A stretch of 64,000 bases of DNA from Cavia porcellus (GCF_034190915.1 NW_026947491.1:21950101-22014100); one strand, 5' to 3'. Shown: positions 9,100 through 22,118, numbered from the stretch's first letter. Program-made: numbers and translations. The notes: a model not told the origin generated them from the sequence alone.

Positions 9100-12000
9100 A
9101 TGCAACAGCAGAGAGATAACATTCCTACAATTAACCAGCATTTAACAGTAATAACTACTAATGTAAATGGTCTCAATGCACCAATCAAAAGAAACAGACT
9201 AGCAGAATGGATCAAGAAACAAAATCCAACCATATGCTGTTTACAGGAAACCCATCTAACCCAGAAGGATACTCACAGACAAAGTCAAAGGATGGAAAAC
9301 AATACTTCATGCAGCAGGAATCCAAAAAAAGGCAGGAGTAGCCATTCTGTTTGCAGACCACGTGAACCTTAAACCAACAATGATCATAAAGGATAAAGAA
9401 GGTCACTACATACTCGTAAGGGGAAAACTCCAAGAGGAAGAGATAACTATCTTAAATATATACGCACCAAACTCCAGAGCACCCAGTTATATAAAACAAT
9501 TATTAACAGAAATGAAAACTCAAATTACCAGTAACACAATTGTAACGGGAGACCTTAATATGCCATTGACACCAAGGGACAGATCAACCAGACAGAAAAT
9601 GAGCAAAGAAATAACAGAACTGAATCACACCTGTGAACAAATGGGTTTGATAGACATATACAGAATGTTCCACCCAACAACATCAGAATACACATTCTTC
9701 TCAGCAGTTCATGGATCATTCTCTAAAATAGACCATATATTAGCTCACAGAACATATTTAAACAAGTGCAAAAGAGCTGAAATCATCCCTTGCATGTTAT
9801 TGGATCATAGCACTCTGAAATTAGAAATTAATGATAAAAGATACTGCAAAAATCCCACAAACACATGGAAACTGAATAACACACTCTTGAGCCATCAGTG
9901 GGTCACAGAAGAAATTAAAGAAGAAATTAAACAATAACTAAAAGAAAATGAAAATGCAGATACAACTTACCGGAATCTGTGGGATGCAATGAAAGCCGTC
10001 CTGAGAGGAAAATTTATTGCACTGAGTTCCCACATCAGGAAAATGGAACGAATACAAATAAATAACTTGATGCTACACCTCAAACAGCTAGAAAAAGAAG
10101 AGCAAGTCAAGCCCAAAGCCAAAAGAAGAGAGGAAATTATAAAAATCAGAGCAGAAATCAATGCAATAGAGACTAAGAAAACAATCCAAAGAATCAACGA
10201 ATCAAAGAGTTGGTTCTTTGAAAGAATAAATAAAATCGATAAGCCCCTAGCCAACCTTATTTTAAAAAGGGAAGAAAAAGCTCAAATTCATGCAATAAGA
10301 AATGAAAAAGGAGAAATCACTACAGACCCAATAGAAATACAGAAGATCATCAACACCTATTTTGAAAACCTCTACTCTCAAAAGTTTGATAACACAGTAG
10401 AAATAGACAGATTCTTAGAAGCATATGAACTGCCAAAGCTAGATCAAGAGGATGTAAAACTGTTGAATAACCCAATCTCTGTTACTGAAATTGAAAATGT
10501 AATTAAGTCCTTACCCACCAAGAAGAGCCCAGGCCCAGATGGATTCACTGCAGAATTCTACAAGAAATACAAAGAAGACCTAATGCCAACACTCTTCAAA
10601 CTATTCAATGAAATTGAAAGGGAAGCAATCCTTCCTAAGTCATTCCTGGAAGCAAATATTACTCTAGTACCAAAACCTGAGAAAAACCCAACTAAAAAAG
10701 AGAACTATAGACCGATCTCCCTAATGAACACAGATGCAAAAATCCTCAATAAAATACTGGCAAATAGGATCCAGCAAATCATCAAGAAGATTATACACCA
10801 TGACCAAGTGGGATTCATCCCAGGAATGCAAGGATGGTTCAACATATGCAAATCAATAAATGTAATCCACCATATCAATAAAGCCAAAAATAAGAATCAC
10901 ATGATCATTTCTATAGATGCAGAAAAAGCCTTCGATAAGGTCCAACATTTATTCATGATAAAAACTTTACAGAAAATTGGAATAGATGGTCTTTACCTCA
11001 ATATAATAAAGGCCATTTATGACAAACCAACAGCCAGCATCATACTAAATGGCCAAAAATTGAAAGCCTTTACTTTAAAATCAGGCACAAGACAAGGATG
11101 TCCTTTATCACCACTCCTATTTAATATAGTACTGGAAGTACTAGCCAGAGCAATTAGGCAAGAAAGAGAAATAAAAGGGGTAAAGATAGGAAAAGAAGAA
11201 GTTATCATTGTTTGCAGATGACATGATACTCTACATAGAAGACCCACTAAACTCCATTGAAAGACTCTTAGATACAATAAATAAATTCAGTAATGTGGCT
11301 GGATACAAAATCAATACTCAGAAATCAATAGCATTCCTATACAAAAACAACAAAATCACAGAGAGGGAAATAAGAGAAACTGGACTATTCACATTAGCAA
11401 GCAAAAAAATGAAATATTTAGGAATTACTCTTACGAAAGAAGTGAAAGACTTATACAGTGAAAATTATAATACACTGAAAAAGGAAATTGAAGATGATCT
11501 CAGAAAATGGAAAGACATCCCTTGCTCATGGATAGGAAGAACAAACATTGTGAAGATGGCCATTCTCCCAAAACTCTTATACAGATTCAATGCAATCCCA
11601 ATAGAAATACCATCAACATACCTTATAGATCTAGAGAAATCACTCCTAAATTTCATCTGGAACCAGAAGAGACCTAGAATCACAAAGGCAATTCTAAGCA
11701 GCAAAGACAAAGCAGGAGGCATCACAATCCCTGACTTGAAATTATACTACAAAGCAACAGTAGTAAAATCAACATGGTATTGGAATCAAAACAGAGCTGA
11801 AGATCAATGGAATAGATTAGAAGATACAACCACAACTACAAACACACTCAACCACCTTATCTTTGATAAAGGAGCCAAGCAGGTTCACTGGAAGAACGAC
11901 AGTCTCTTTAATAAATGGTGCTGGAAAAACTGGCTCTCCATTTGCCGAAAACTAAAGCTAGACCCATGTCTATCACCATGTAGTAAATTAAAATCTAAAT

Positions 12001-12931
12001 GGGTCAAAGATCTGAATATTAAAACAGAAACACTAAATCTATTGGAAGACAAGTTAGGTAGAAACCTTGGAGACATAGGAGTAGGTAGAAAATTCATGAA
12101 CAGGACTCAAACCGCACGGGAAATACTTCCCAGAATCAATAACTGGGACCACTTCTTATTAAAAAGTTTTTCCATGTCAAAAGAAATCTCCAGCATAGTG
12201 AAAAGAAAACCCACAAACTGGGAAAAGATTTTAGTGAACTCTCTCTCAGACAAGGGACTCTTGTCTAAAACATATAAAGAATTTTAAAAAACTCAGACCT
12301 CCAAAATTCAAAGATCCAATCCAAAAATGGGCATCTGAGATGAATACGCAATTCTCAGATGAAGAAATGCAAATGGCAAATAAATACATGAAAAAATGCT
12401 CATCATCATTGGTCATTAGAGAAATGCAAATTAAAACCACACTGAGATACCGTCTCACTCCTGAAAGAATGGCCAGGATCAAGAAAACCAACAACAAATG
12501 CTGGAGAGGCTGTGGGGAAAAAGGAACTCTCCTGCACTGTTGGTGGGAGTATAGACCGGTACAGCCTTTGTGAAGGTCTGTCTGGAGATTTCTCAAAAAA
12601 GTTGGGATTGGAAATCCCATTTATTCCAGCTATTCCGCTTCTAGGCATATTCCCAGAAGAACTGAAAGCATCATACCACAGTGATATATGTGCACCTATG
12701 TTTATAGCAGCACAATTTGTAATCTCCAGATCTTAGAAACAACCCAAGTGTCCATCAACTGAGGAATGGATAAAAAAGTTGTGGTATTTCTATACAATGG
12801 AGTATTATTCAGCTATAAAGAAGGATCACATTGAGATATTTATCAATAAATGGGCGCAGCTTGAGACCATACTCATAAGTGAAATAAATCAATCTCGCAA
12901 GTATGAATACCGAATAGTTTCCCTAACGTAA
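9100..12931 (+). pseudogene. L1 ORF2 (endonuclease/reverse transcriptase), broken
   Basis: ORF2 drives target-primed reverse transcription. Endonuclease landmarks: NVNGLN, CLQETH, TGDLN, LLDHSTL. Reverse transcriptase landmarks: [36 protein letters not shown]-terminal Cys-rich part: [14 protein letters not shown]. Breaks seen against copy 2: a 2-nt deletion near 9282, TAC-to-TAA at 9935-9937, a 4-nt deletion near 11202 just before the FADD motif, a +1 shift at GAATTTTAAAAAAC near 12285 (shared with copy 2), and TGG-to-TGA at 12571-12573. Frames used: 9100 to ~9282, 9362-9937, 9989-11221, 11208-12287, 12340-12573. It keeps the 4-codon EEIK unit near 9915 that copy 2 lacks. Confidence 0.95.
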
Positions 12932-14102
12932 GTAATGATTCAAATGTATAAAAATATGTGATAAAAATGATTCCCCATTATGTGGCCTTGAGGCCTTATA
13001 AAATTTTCACTTATTAATTAGAAAGGCTTTATTCTGGGCTTCTTGATATGAAAATATTTGAAGCTATAGTATATGAAGTTTTATCCAAATATTTCAAAGA
13101 AAAAGACAGACACTATGGTAACTACTATTAAATCGGGTTATTTGGTGATGAAGCACGAGGTTGCTGAAACAGTCATGCTTTGACCTGTATTGTTATATTA
13201 TTATGTCCTGTTTTAACTCAATCTCTCCCTTATTCTTTAAAAAAATTATTTAGTTATTTCTTATGTTTATTTTAATTAGGGGGAAATTTTTTAAAAATTA
13301 GGATATATAATAGTAACTCTTTTTGATTTCCTATTAACTTGTTTTGAAGTCCTGTAATACTCCCACGATCTTGTTTTGACTGATTAGACTCTGTTCCATT
13401 CTGTGCGATAGTATCAAGTTTGAGGGTATAGGCAACCTCTTTGAAGGCAATAAGATTCACTAAGGTGCCCATTCTGGTTTGACTATTGTCTCCTTTGGAA
13501 GTCCTGTAATGTTTACAATGCCTCAGTTTTATTGGTCTTGTTCTCTACTTTTTTGTCCAACTTTATAATATCTAATGAGATAGACAATTCTTTTTAAGGA
13601 AACAAGAGACAACATTGATAACCATTGTTGATAACCTTGTACTCTGTTCTACATCATGTGCTATGTCTATCCTTGGTTTTGACTGACAGCTTTGTTTTGC
13701 CATATTTGACTTTATTATCTCCCCCCCCCCAAAAAGTAATAAGAACTAAGGAGTAATAAAATCCAAAATGTGTAAATTTTGTTGTAAAAAAGAGAGGGAG
13801 GAAAAAAAAAGAGCTCTAACGGATATAAAAGCAAGTATGTTTAGAGGTGTTAAATAGCTGACTATATTAATGTTTTTGGATCATTGAACACAGCTGTTTG
13901 CAGTCTCTCTGTTTGAATGTCCACTTTGTATTCTTTGATACTGTGATTTGAGCAACTATTTCCAAGATGATAATATGTAATCTATTAACAGGTGATTTCT
14001 TACTGTTATGTTTTTTTTTTGTAGTTCTGTATTATGTGTAACCTTACACCACTTTTTTTTGTTTTGTGTTTTTCTCTTTTTCCTCTTAAATAAAATTTAA
14101 AA
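12932..14102 (+). other. L1 copy 1 3' UTR
   Basis: About 1.2 kb from the ORF2 stop to the A-rich tail. It shares landmarks with copies 2 and 3: GCTTTATTCTGGGCTTCTTG, a C run near 13723-13732, TTGAACACAGCTGTTTGCAG. Ends with AATAAAATTTAAAAA just before the target-site duplication. No gene in it. Confidence 0.85.
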
Positions 14103-14118
14103 AAAGAATAACAAGTGA

Positions 14119-14515
14119 ATCATTCATATCTGTTAGGTTACAAAATTTAGGTGTACAAAAATATTAATTATATTCCATATATAAAAGTACACACCTATAG
14201 AATATATAAAATCATTCATTATATAATATAGACTATACTATGCATTAGTCATTATATTTTTGTATTTATATAAATAAAGTAATATACATTCTAAATATAC
14301 AGAGCCCACCAAAAAAGTATACACACTTCAGGAAAAGGAAGATAGAATGAAGATCTTACACCAGAGGGTGTTACATTTGGGGACCAGGGAAGATGTTGTA
14401 TATCACTGAAAATCCACTACACTGACATCCCTTAGAGATGTAACTGAAAATCTATGTGCAGCAATCTCAGTGAACAAGGTTACCCAAATGGCAGTTCATA
14501 CTAACAAAAGTCTGA
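14119..14515. other. Unassigned AT-rich sequence
   Basis: AT-rich unique-looking sequence between L1 copy 1 and an ID SINE, with many TATA-type dinucleotide runs. No gene seen. Confidence 0.4.
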
Positions 14516-14600
14516 GGGCTGGGGATTTAGCTCAGAGGTATAAGCACCTGCCTGCCAAGTGTGAGGTCATGAGTTCAGTCCCTGGTACCAATAGAAAAAG
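14516..14600 (+). repeat. ID SINE
   Basis: GGGCTGGGGATTTAGCTCAG head, GAGTTCAGTCCCTGGTACCAATAG end. Imperfect flanking repeat, AAAAGTCTGAG versus AAAAGGTCTGA. Has GAGGTATAAGCACC in place of the youngest GCGGCATAAGCGCC. Confidence 0.85.
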
Positions 14601-14928
14601 GTCTGAAAGCTCATGGGCACCACTCTTAGCACCTCTGGTAATTTCAGCGGCCAATGGTAATGTGTAACAATCTCATGTTTAAGTAAATTTATTAAAATAT
14701 TTTTACAAGTGTTTCTTTTCCTGAACTATATAAATATATATACATGTTTGAAGCAACATCTGTATTTCTGTTTATGTATGTACACATTGTGATATATATA
14801 CACAATCATTCTAATATTACATCCTTTATCCAGATTTTGAGAATATTTCTTTCAAGATTTACATAATAGTAGCCACATTTTCTGTTCTAAAACTTAATTT
14901 TGCTCAATATTTTCTTTCATTTTTTAAC

Positions 14929-15016
14929 TTTTTTTTTTTTTGGTATTGGGGATCAAACTCACAACCCAGCACTTTCCAGGCAGGTGCTTATGCCACTGAG
15001 CTAAATCCCCAGCCCC
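14929..15016 (-). repeat. ID SINE (antisense)
   Basis: Reverse-complement ID: poly-T, then TGGTATTGGGGATCAAACTC, GCAGGTGCTTATGCCACTG and AGCTAAATCCCCAGCCC. Diverged from the young consensus. Confidence 0.82.
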
Positions 15017-16519
15017 TCTCATTTTAAATTTCAAAAAATTTTATTAGCATGTAATAAACTGCATAAAATTATGAGATACAGTATAATATTTTAAAATGTG
15101 GGGAAAATACATATTCATTAATTCTGGCTAATTAATCTTACTACCTCACCATGACTTTGCATTTGGAGACTTCAGTGTACTCTCTTCTGGTTTTTCTAAA
15201 CATATTTCACAGGAGACTGTGAATTCACCACTGTGGGCTACAGATATTCAGAAGTTTTTGCATTTTTTTTATTCATGGTTTTCAGCACCTGTTATCAAAC
15301 CGCACTCTTCCTACAACACTTTGCAGTTGCAAGTCACTACTCTTCTACTTTCTGAGCAACTTGTTTTACCCTCCGCACATGAGAAAGACTCGTGGCTCTT
15401 TCCCTTATTAGACTTCTTCCCTAACACGGTGTCCTCCTGTTCTATCCATCTTGCTGCAAAGCACAGGATTTCACTTTAAAGGGTGTGCAGACTAGCACTC
15501 TGCATACGTTATCATACATTATTTTACATTTTATTTCTGCTCTGTTATTAATTCAGTCTTTCCTTTTGTCAAATATCAGCTTGGTTTGCTCTTCATCTTG
15601 GTGACTGAAGAGTGAACACAGATGTCATGTTGGAGTCATTGCCACTGTGGAATCCACACAATCATCACTGCAAGTCTCTTGTTCTCACTGCTTCTTTCTA
15701 CTGTATCCGAACAGTCTTCATGTTGTGATTTAGTTTTCATCTTGAAGATGCTCTTCAATTTCCTTTCCAATAATTTTTGATCCAATATTGGTTTTAAGTT
15801 CATTGTTTTGTACCTATATATCCTTAATCAATGTTCCATTTCAAGTAGCATAATATCACAAACTGGAAATTAATCATTGAACTAAATTATTGAAATAAAT
15901 TTTCACTCAGATACTTGTCACACTAATAGACAAGGCAGAGAAAATAAATACTGAGAAATGGGATAGTCATTCTACCCCCGAGATGATGTGGTGAAGCCCT
16001 TGGAATATCTCTCCAGGGAGAGATTGGAACGTGCTGGAGGAACAAACTGGAGCATTACCCTGAGCATCATAGGTGATTCCACTGCAGGGGAGACACTGGA
16101 TAGGAATTTGGCCAGTGAGATGACACTGAAGAGGTTACAGTGGGGAAATAAAACAAATTCAGAATGGAGATACGGGCTACAACATGCACATGGAAAAGAC
16201 CTTGGGTGCATTTCATCCATGCTCTGAGATGTTGTGGGAGGCAGAATTTAAGGACATTAAATAAGTTTACTTGATGATGACATTTTAAGCAGTGCAGAAT
16301 GTAGGCACCAAAGTAGCTAATACAGGGTGATTTTAGCCAGATTTACAGTAAGAATTTTGGACAGAAATTGGAAGAGCTGTAAAAGTTGGAAAATTCCCAG
16401 CTTGGCCAAAAAAGAACACAAGTACAAATTGTACCCTAGGAGAGTGTAGTGGTAAAGAATTGAAAACAATGCAAGCGATAAAGAATTAAAATGAACACCA
16501 GAACAAAAGGAAACAGAGC
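15017..16519. other. Unassigned sequence, no gene seen
   Basis: No recognisable gene or repeat. Open stretches of about 80 codons occur on both strands at 15972-16227, overlapping each other, with no domain I recognise. That overlap speaks for chance. Confidence 0.4.
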
Positions 16520-16605
16520 AGGGCCAGGGGTTTAGCTCAGCAGCATAAGTGCTTGCTTGGCAAACAGAAGGTCATGAGTTCAATCCCAGTACCAGGGGTG
16601 GGGGG
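16520..16605 (+). repeat. ID SINE (older copy)
   Basis: GGGCCAGGGGTTTAGCTCAG head, CATAAGTGCTTGCTTGGCAAAC, GAGTTCAATCCCAGTACCAG, then a G-rich tail in place of poly-A. Same GGGCCAGGGG head variant as the copy at 3408. Confidence 0.8.
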
Positions 16606-19600
16606 AGGAGGGAAAGAGAGCATGTTGGCATCTCAGGAGTGGTCAAGGTCACGGCCAATGCAGGCTTAACACTGTAGACATCCAACCTTGTTTCAAAGGC
16701 TCTTTCAAAATCTGGCTTTGGGTAATTGGATTTTCCAGAGCAGCTGAGCCAACAAGACACACTGAAGCCACTCACAGCCCTGGCTCAAATGTGTCCTGGA
16801 TTCACGGCAGACCTGAGGCTCATCTTATGATAATGGTTCTTCAGAGATGCAGAGTGCAAGAGATGCACAGGCATGAGGCTGCCACTGAAATTTCAAAGGG
16901 AAGCCAGGAGGCCAGGCTAAGCTGAGCAGGGTTAGTGTTCCTGAAGGCTGTGGGTGATGTGCAGAGCTGTCAGGTGAAACTAGTGTCACAGCTGTGACTG
17001 AAAGAGTTAGCAATGCCAGGAACATGGAACCTTCCCATGGGAAGCTGCAGGAATTGTGAAAATCCATCCCAGGTGAACAGCTGTGTGTGCTGCAGCCAGG
17101 ACTAAGAAATAGTGATGTTATTTTCCTATTTCTTTGTTAACATAAGTATTCCAAAACTGCTTTTTCTAATCGGTTATTGTCTTCATACATTTAGAATGTC
17201 ACTTTAAAACTCCATAGGTCTAAGACTTTGTGTATATAAGGACAGGACACATTGAGACATGGAGACATTTCTAACTAAATGGATGCACCTGGGGACCATA
17301 GTCTTCAAGTGACACAAATCAGGCGCCTATGTTTAAATACCACATTGTTTCCTTGGGGTGAGAAACTGAAAATGTATACAAGGAACCAAAATACATAATA
17401 GATACTGGGAAATGGGAAGAAAATGTTCAAATGTGAGAAGGCGAACAAAAAAGGGGTGTGAGGAAAAAAGGAAGGGACAAAAAATTAGAGAATAGAATAA
17501 AAGGGAACAGAGCTTTTGTAAGGAAGGAGGGAAGCTAAGTAAAAGGAAGGGATGCAGAATGAAAAAGGAAGATACAGCAAGTACTGGGACACATTTCCTA
17601 TGATGAATGTTATTCGGTGCATCCAAAAATAGAATAAAATAAACATCATTGTGCAGACTGAATATAGTACTGACTTTCTAATTTAACTCATTCTATTTGT
17701 AGTCAGCTGTGACCCTGCAGACAGCATGGTCCCAAGAGGGAGCAATGCAACACTAAGAAGAAATTACAGTTGCATACTAAAAGGAAGTTGGGACTGGGTG
17801 AGTCCCAACCTCTGTGATGAAGAGGCAGCAACAATGTCTCAACCCCAATATCTTTGCTCATGCACAATAGAAAGGCAGGAAGTGCAGATGGGACTGAAAG
17901 TACAAGGTCTCAGTGTTTTGCCAAGCACACTGAAAACAAAACATTCACAAAGCTATCTGTGCTGTAGACAAGGAAGAACACCAAGGCCAGACATCTGCTG
18001 GACTGCCCTTACCATAGTCCCAAGAACTTGTGCCCGTGGTTCATCTCTGGAGCCTCGTGTTCTTGGGGCTGACCTTGCTCTATTCCCGACATGTTCACCA
18101 ACCTCCAGCTCAGCCTCACCTCAGCAGCTCCCCACATCTCCCCTTTTTCTATTTCTTAGTCAAAAGTGGTAGGTGACCAGCTGAAGATGGAGGAGCTATT
18201 GTTCTCCTTTCTTCTCCAGATCTCCAAGGCTCAGTCTTTTTCCTATGGATCTCTTTTCTTTTTCAAATCTTTCCATTCTTGTGGATGAACTTGTTTAGGC
18301 TAAAATTCCCAGTCCAAGGACTTTAGATCCCTCTGTTTAGCAACTTAACCCCATGCAGCCCAAGGTGGTCAGTTACCAGTGTAGTGGGAAATTGTCAGAA
18401 GGTGTCAGTGATTTGAGTTTCCTTTTATAGCTAGCTTGTTACTGTCATGTTGTTTTATACATCTTGTAGTTATGCTTTTCTCCTGGATGCTCAAGACCAA
18501 GTTTAAGTGAGACTTACATCAATTAAAATTAATCTCTTGTTATCTATCAAGGACAGTTAAGTACCCTCAGGATTTACTTTGAAACAGTGTACAGTACCTC
18601 TCAGTTTTTCTGTCAGTGTCAGCTCTCTGAATGGCCATGGCTTGACCAAGATGTTTTTGAGAAAGTTTGGAAGACTTTTTTCTCCTGGTGACTCTCCTTT
18701 GGCACAATATATACCACTGATCTCTTTCCTCTGTAGCCCAAAAATTTCCTTGGTTAGGATGTTGCATGTAGTTCACCAGAGCTGTAGGATGCTGCTGACT
18801 AGGTTCCCTCGCGTCGTGGGTCTTCACTTCATTACCACCACATTTGCTACTGTTCTGGGTGGACAGGCAGGAAGTTTCAATTGAAACAAGTCACAGTGTA
18901 ATGGTTAGAGTGGTTAGAAATGTTGACCTTTTTAGCCAGGAGCACACTAGGAGACTGGACACAAGCAATGGCATAATGGGCAGAGTTCCATTTCCCCCAA
19001 ATCCTTCACGCTAGCATTCACTGATTAATTTTTGCATAACTGGAAAAAGCCAGAGTCCATGAATATTTCTACTGATGTCCCTGAGAGGCAGTGAGTATGG
19101 AGGCTACGAAGATGCCCATGAAGCTTGTTTAAGCTAGACCAATCATACAGTCAGATTCCTCAAGGTGGTACAATTCATCTCAGGGATGAAAAACTCAGTC
19201 AAAGGACAAAGCCCCCAAGGGCCACCATATTACTAACATTACGGAAATCTTGTAGTGGGCAATGGAAAGAATTTGTGTCATCTAATATCATATTGAAACC
19301 CATTATACAAATAATCTCATTTCTAAACTATTCAAAAGCATTTTCAACCAATGCTGATTTTCTAGTCTGATTGAATTAAACATGGGGATGCTCTGGTGGG
19401 TGAAAGGTATTTGGTCTTCTGTGTGCTCAGCCCATTTCTTCTCTGAGCCCAGTGAGTTCCTCTTTTTTTTTTTTTTTTTTTTTGGCTTCTCTAGAGCCTA
19501 TTACTTTCTTTGACTTCTCTTATTCCTCTTTTTGGCTTCTCAGGACCCTATTTCTCTCTGTGCATGCACAGCTAGTAATCTTCTCTTACCTACAATCTGC

Positions 19601-20841
19601 TGCATTCCATGCTCCCTGATTCCATGTTTTGATGCCAAGTGCCATGTCTTACTTAGCTTTTGAAGTTCCTAGGGTAAGGTTAGTGAGTGGGTGGAGAAAA
19701 AAGGACATGAGTAAGAATACAGAAAACTGTGGCAAAATGGAGCTCTGTTTCCTGATGGGAAGAAAGGAAAGGAGGAGGAGGAGGAGTGGGAGAAGGAGAG
19801 TTCCAATGGCTGCAGCATGTTTATTTATATATGTGAGGGATGGAATACCATGTGAAACTCCTTCTCCTGAGAGTCTCTTACCACGACTTGCCTCAGGTGC
19901 CTGGTGTTCTTGAGACTAGAGCAGCTTATTCATGAGACTTTCCTCAGGCACCCTGTGGTCTTGGGGCTGCCCTTGCTCCTGCTGAGGTCATGATCCATCT
20001 CCAGCTGCAGCTGCTTCCCAGTTTTAACATTGCCTGGAAAATTCCTTTCTTCATTCAAACTTGTCCTTTTTAACATTTTCTCATAATGCCACCATGATAT
20101 TATGCATGCAGGGAGACAGAAATAACTATGGACACAGCTCTTCTGTGGCCACAGTTCATCATGGTTCTAATGGAGAACTCCTCTTATACCTAGCATGACA
20201 GATTGCAACAGTGTGATAAGGTAATGCAAGTGTTCATCAAAGTTTAGTCATGTTGCAATATTCACTTCAAGCAGTGAAGACATCTGGATGTGATTAGATA
20301 TAAATAAGCCCTGAAACATATGTATTTATGATTTAGGTAAAATGATGACATGTAGAAACAATTTACCAGTGGAAGAGACAGCATGTATATCTGGAGGGTA
20401 CATGGAGATGGAAGTGTTAGGATGTTACATCATATGAATCTAGGGAGCATTTTTAGAGTGTTTTCCCAGAAATCACTGCTGTATTTAATTTCACATCATT
20501 ATACATGTTCTTCAGGGGTTTTTCTGAGTTACTACCTAGAAGTGTAACTGATAGTTAATAAATATATGATCCGTAGTTTGCATAATACTTTGCAACAAAA
20601 TACCAGCTGTCTGAAGCACACATTGGTATTAAGCATGTGTTCAGGGCCAGATGTCTATATGTAGTGAGTTATATGTGTTTATATACATTGTATGGAGACA
20701 AAGTCACTGTGATATGCAAAGAATTGAAGCATTCAAACTAAAATATGTGCACATGAAAGAAATCAGTGTAGAATATTCACACAGAAAAACTTACTTATAT
20801 GAATTTCTGAAGAAAAAAATTGATGTACTTGAAAGTTTGAT
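16606..20841. other. Long unassigned region
   Basis: No gene recognised in about 4.2 kb. Notable composition: a purine-rich stretch at about 17400-17580, a poly-T run at about 19461-19483 and a GGAGGAGGAGGAG patch near 19772. Similar pyrimidine-rich phrases, TTCTTGGGGCTGACCTTGCTC (18060) and GTCTTGGGGCTGCCCTTGCTC (19958), could be pieces of one old dispersed repeat or LTR, which I cannot name. The longest open stretch, 148 codons at 17726, has no recognisable domain. Confidence 0.4.
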
Positions 20842-20842
20842 A

Positions 20843-20936
20843 GGGCTGAGGATTTAGCTCAGTAGCATAAGTGCCTGCCTGGCAGGTGCAAGGTTGTGAG
20901 TTTGATCCCTGGCACCAAAAAAAAAAAAAAAAAAAA
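20843..20936 (+). repeat. ID SINE
   Basis: GGGCTGAGGATTTAGCTCAG head and CCCTGGCACC then poly-A. Flanked by a 12-bp duplication, GAAAGTTTGATA, at 20831-20842 and 20946-20957. Confidence 0.88.
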
Positions 20937-21065
20937 GAATGAAAAGAAAGTTTGATAACAGACAAAAGGAATTGTATTTTTTTAAAAAGGAATTGTATTA
21001 AGGTTTTTTTTTTCACTTTTACTCTTGTCACAAGGAAAAATTCCAGACATAAAAAGCAAATGAAG

Positions 21066-21180
21066 GGGCTGGGGATTTGCTCAGCGGCATAAGCGCCTGC
21101 CTTGCAAGCAGGCAGTCGTGAGTTCAATCCCTGGTACCGATAAAACCGAAAAAGACAAAAAAAAAAAAAAAAAAAAAAAA
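21066..21180 (+). repeat. ID SINE (young)
   Basis: GGGCTGGGGATTTGCTCAGC head, CCCTGGTACCGATAAAAC tail and a long poly-A. Target-site duplication of about 15 bp (AAAAAGCAAATGAAG) at 21051-21065 and 21181-21195. Close to the youngest ID consensus in the window apart from a missing A in ATTTAGCTC. Confidence 0.9.
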
Positions 21181-21195
21181 AAAAAGCAAATGAAG

Positions 21196-21275
21196 ATGCC
21201 AGGGATACAGCTCAGCAATGCAGCACCACCCTGGCAATCATGTCCTAAATTTCATTTCTGGTACAAAAAAAGAAG
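21196..21275 (+). repeat. Degenerate ID-like SINE
   Basis: Decayed ID pattern immediately after the previous element: CCAGGGATACAGCTCAGCAA, CACCACCCTGGCAATC, TTTCTGGTAC, then A-rich and AAG repeats. The upstream young ID inserted beside this older one. Confidence 0.6.
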
Positions 21276-21964
21276 AAGAAGAAGACGATGAACAAGAAAA
21301 TGAAAATTTTTATATTGTCCCATTATTTGTGAGACAATATTTTTTTTGAGATGACAATCTCTTCTACTCCTGAAACATCACAGTAAATAGACATAAAGGA
21401 CAAAGATACTGACTTTCAGAGACCCAGGATCCAGAGAGTAGGGAAACAGACAGAGAAGAAGGGTCCAGAGTCTAGATTTGGTCCCTTAGATCACACTATC
21501 ATGCCTTAGCCAGACCCTCAAGAAGTGTGCTTTACTGATATATCATGTATCTGTCAAGCAAAATAAGCTAGTCACACAACTGTATCCTGACCCCATGTAT
21601 ACTACTGTTAAAAGGTAGAGAATTTCAACCTCATGCCCCACGACACAGAATGGGGAGCTTACAGTTAAAAATTCTTTTTGAACCCAGTCTCAGCACCAGG
21701 AAGTGACCAGATGGATCAAATGTGGGGCTGTTTCTCCAATCTTGCTGACCTTCATGCTGGGAATTAGGTTTATCTACAGAACTGAAATATTTTTTACAAA
21801 CATGGATAACTGTGAATGTTGTCTGAGGAAGCTGGAATGCTTGCTGCTCTTTCATTTCTACTCTTGCAGTGTATTGCTATCATGCTACTCTAATTTCTTT
21901 ACGCGATGTTTGTACTCCTCTCCAGGGCCACATATACATTTTCCTGGATGAAAATGAGTAGATT
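21276..21964. other. Unassigned sequence, no gene seen
   Basis: No recognisable gene or repeat. Overlapping open stretches of 74-82 codons on opposite strands (21631-21951) without recognised domains. Confidence 0.4.
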
Positions 21965-21978
21965 GAGAGACAGTGTGG

Positions 21979-22075
21979 GGGGCTAGAGATTTAGCTCAGC
22001 GGCATAAGCACCTGCCTTGCAAGCAGGCGGTCGTGAGTTCGATCCCTGGTACCGATAAAAATGAAAAAGACAAAA

Positions 22076-22104
<29 letters not shown>
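21979..22104 (+). repeat. ID SINE (young) with GA microsatellite tail
   Basis: ID with GATTTAGCTCAGCGGCATAA and the CCCTGGTACCGATAAAAATG tail, A-rich end and (GA)n near 22085-22110. A 14-bp target-site duplication GAGAGACAGTGTGG lies at 21965-21978 and 22105-22118. The GA run probably grew from the GAGAGA start of the duplication. Confidence 0.92.
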
Positions 22105-22110
<6 letters not shown>

Positions 22111-22118
22111 CAGTGTGG

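Larger units (their letters stand above)
7411..14102 (+). mobile_element. Full-length L1 LINE, copy 1 (inactive)
   Basis: A complete L1 with 16-bp target-site duplication AAAGAATAACAAGTGA at 7395-7410 and 14103-14118. Order: 5' UTR with monomer-like sequence (7411-8024), ORF1 (8025-9080), ORF2 (9100-12931), long 3' UTR (12932-14096) and a short A-rich tail. It sits 35 bp after the end of the older element. Both ORFs are broken, so it is dead in cis. Confidence 0.93.

Noticed and set aside
17726..18172. 148-codon open frame
   Set aside because: No domain, no similarity I can name, no plausible gene context; possibly part of an old LTR-like repeat.
17700..20050. Solo LTR or ERV remnant
   Set aside because: Two similar phrases (18060, 19958) were noticed, but no LTR ends, primer-binding site or retroviral motif could be shown.
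21066..21180. tRNA-like sequence with A and B box
   Set aside because: It is part of a SINE with poly-A and target-site duplication. ID elements are tRNA-Ala-derived and this is not a tRNA gene.
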